A stretch of DNA of 64,000 nucleotides from Nematopogon swammerdamellus (taxonomy: Eukaryota; Arthropoda; Insecta; Lepidoptera; Adelidae), in the NCBI GenBank assembly GCA_946902875.1, contig OX336342.1:11835523-11899522 (forward strand), given 5' to 3'. The notes under the pieces are model-generated. The model was not told where the DNA came from and did no database searches. It saw only the letters and a list, made by a program, of their open reading frames with translations. The translations under genes and the position numbers were made by a program. Of this stretch, positions 63,664-64,000 are shown in pieces. The number at the start of each line of letters is the position of its first letter. The first letter of the stretch is position 1.

Positions 63664-64000
63664 CTAAATAAAACAGATCCAAACTTCAATTGTGAACCCA
63701 ATCATCACCGCCACCGAACTGCCACTACACTAATCCGGCACTCATACAGGCATAATCACATTAGCGAACACTTTGCGTCGTGTTTAGATTTACTTGAATG
63801 CAATATAATTTCACCATATTCCAATATACACGGTTCCGAACAATACGATAGGTTGATAATAAGCAAGACGGGCAATTTATAAAATAATAATTGTTCTCTC
63901 TATGAGCTCATAAAATGCACGAACAGCGTCACACGAATGGCGGCAAGCAACAGCATAGTAAAGCCAAGTTCACGAAGAAAGTGATTGTACTTACTGCTTG
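63664..64000 (-). other. Intron 5' of the ATG exon, with an upstream splice donor at the window edge
   Basis: On the minus strand the last bases read CAAGCA/GTAAGTAC, a perfect donor with the exon ending at 63,995. The sequence ends in the acceptor TTTTATTTAG directly before the ATG. The upstream exon is outside the window, so whether it is 5'UTR is not decided here. Confidence 0.6.

Noticed and set aside
62505..62843. 112-codon and 63-codon minus-strand ORFs at exon 2
   Set aside because: Neither is the real frame. The phase from exon 1 selects the third frame with the AT-hook-like motif.
1..64000. Defence island, secondary-metabolite cluster or other multi-gene system
   Set aside because: Only one host gene is present; everything else is intron or transposon.

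Overview
The window is nuclear DNA from an insect, most likely a moth or butterfly. It has long AT-rich introns, non-LTR retrotransposons, a SINE with a 5S/tRNA-like head, and the dispersed AAAACCGACCAAGTGCGAGTCGG repeat, which I recall as common in Lepidoptera. The species cannot be named from the sequence. There is no prokaryotic content, CRISPR array or operon.

Almost the whole window is one host gene on the minus strand, the ortholog of the H3K4 mono-methyltransferase KMT2C/KMT2D (MLL3/MLL4). I could place 45 coding exons by frame, GT..AG splice sites and phase. They join without a frame break from an ATG at 63,663 to base 1 (about 4,262 codons), where the reading frame is still open. In protein order the gene holds: an acidic N-terminus and AT-hook-like segment (62.5-63.7 kb); an extended PHD and a PHD cluster (54.1-59.5 kb); a second PHD cluster (43.7-52.7 kb); basic and acidic linkers with the conserved EAFFGKDLL block (35.1-42.3 kb); the HMG box (29.6-29.8 kb); charged, Gln-rich and Pro-rich linkers including the YADPELD block (14.4-28.6 kb); a coiled-coil-like segment (7.7-8.3 kb); a Gln-rich exon built of QQSPxHx heptads (6.3-7.5 kb); and one 4.4-kb exon (1-4,419) with an LXXLL box and basic nuclear-localisation clusters. 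The C-terminal PHD, FYRN/FYRC and SET domains must lie beyond base 1, and a 5' exon ends at the right edge. In Drosophila the two halves of this protein are separate genes (Lpt/cmi and trr); here they form one transcription unit.

The introns hold mobile DNA. All ORF-bearing LINEs lie on the plus strand, antisense to the gene. They are a near-complete Jockey-clade element with a frameshifted ORF1 (29.9-34.4 kb); a decayed Jockey fragment with a nested SINE (40.0-41.5 kb); a full-length, apparently intact I-superfamily element with 11-bp target-site duplications and overlapping ORFs (45.6-51.2 kb); and two 5'-truncated copies of one restriction-like-endonuclease (R2-type) element (59.8-61.4 and 63.0-63.3 kb). 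DNA-transposon-like material includes a hAT-like MITE carrying TCTCGCGAGA palindromes (5.0-5.7 kb), foldback elements (8.6-9.4 and 54.3-54.7 kb), a TIR element (44.6-45.6 kb) and piggyBac-like TTAACCCTTTG ends at several places. SINE copies lie near 16.5, 18.9, 38.2, 40.8, 44.4 and 62.0 kb.

I see no unknown multi-gene system. The most notable points are the unsplit KMT2C/D gene, the heptad-repeat exon, the intact I element with its ATGAATAA overlap, the paired R2-type remnants, the chimeric SINE and the CGCG-palindrome MITE.
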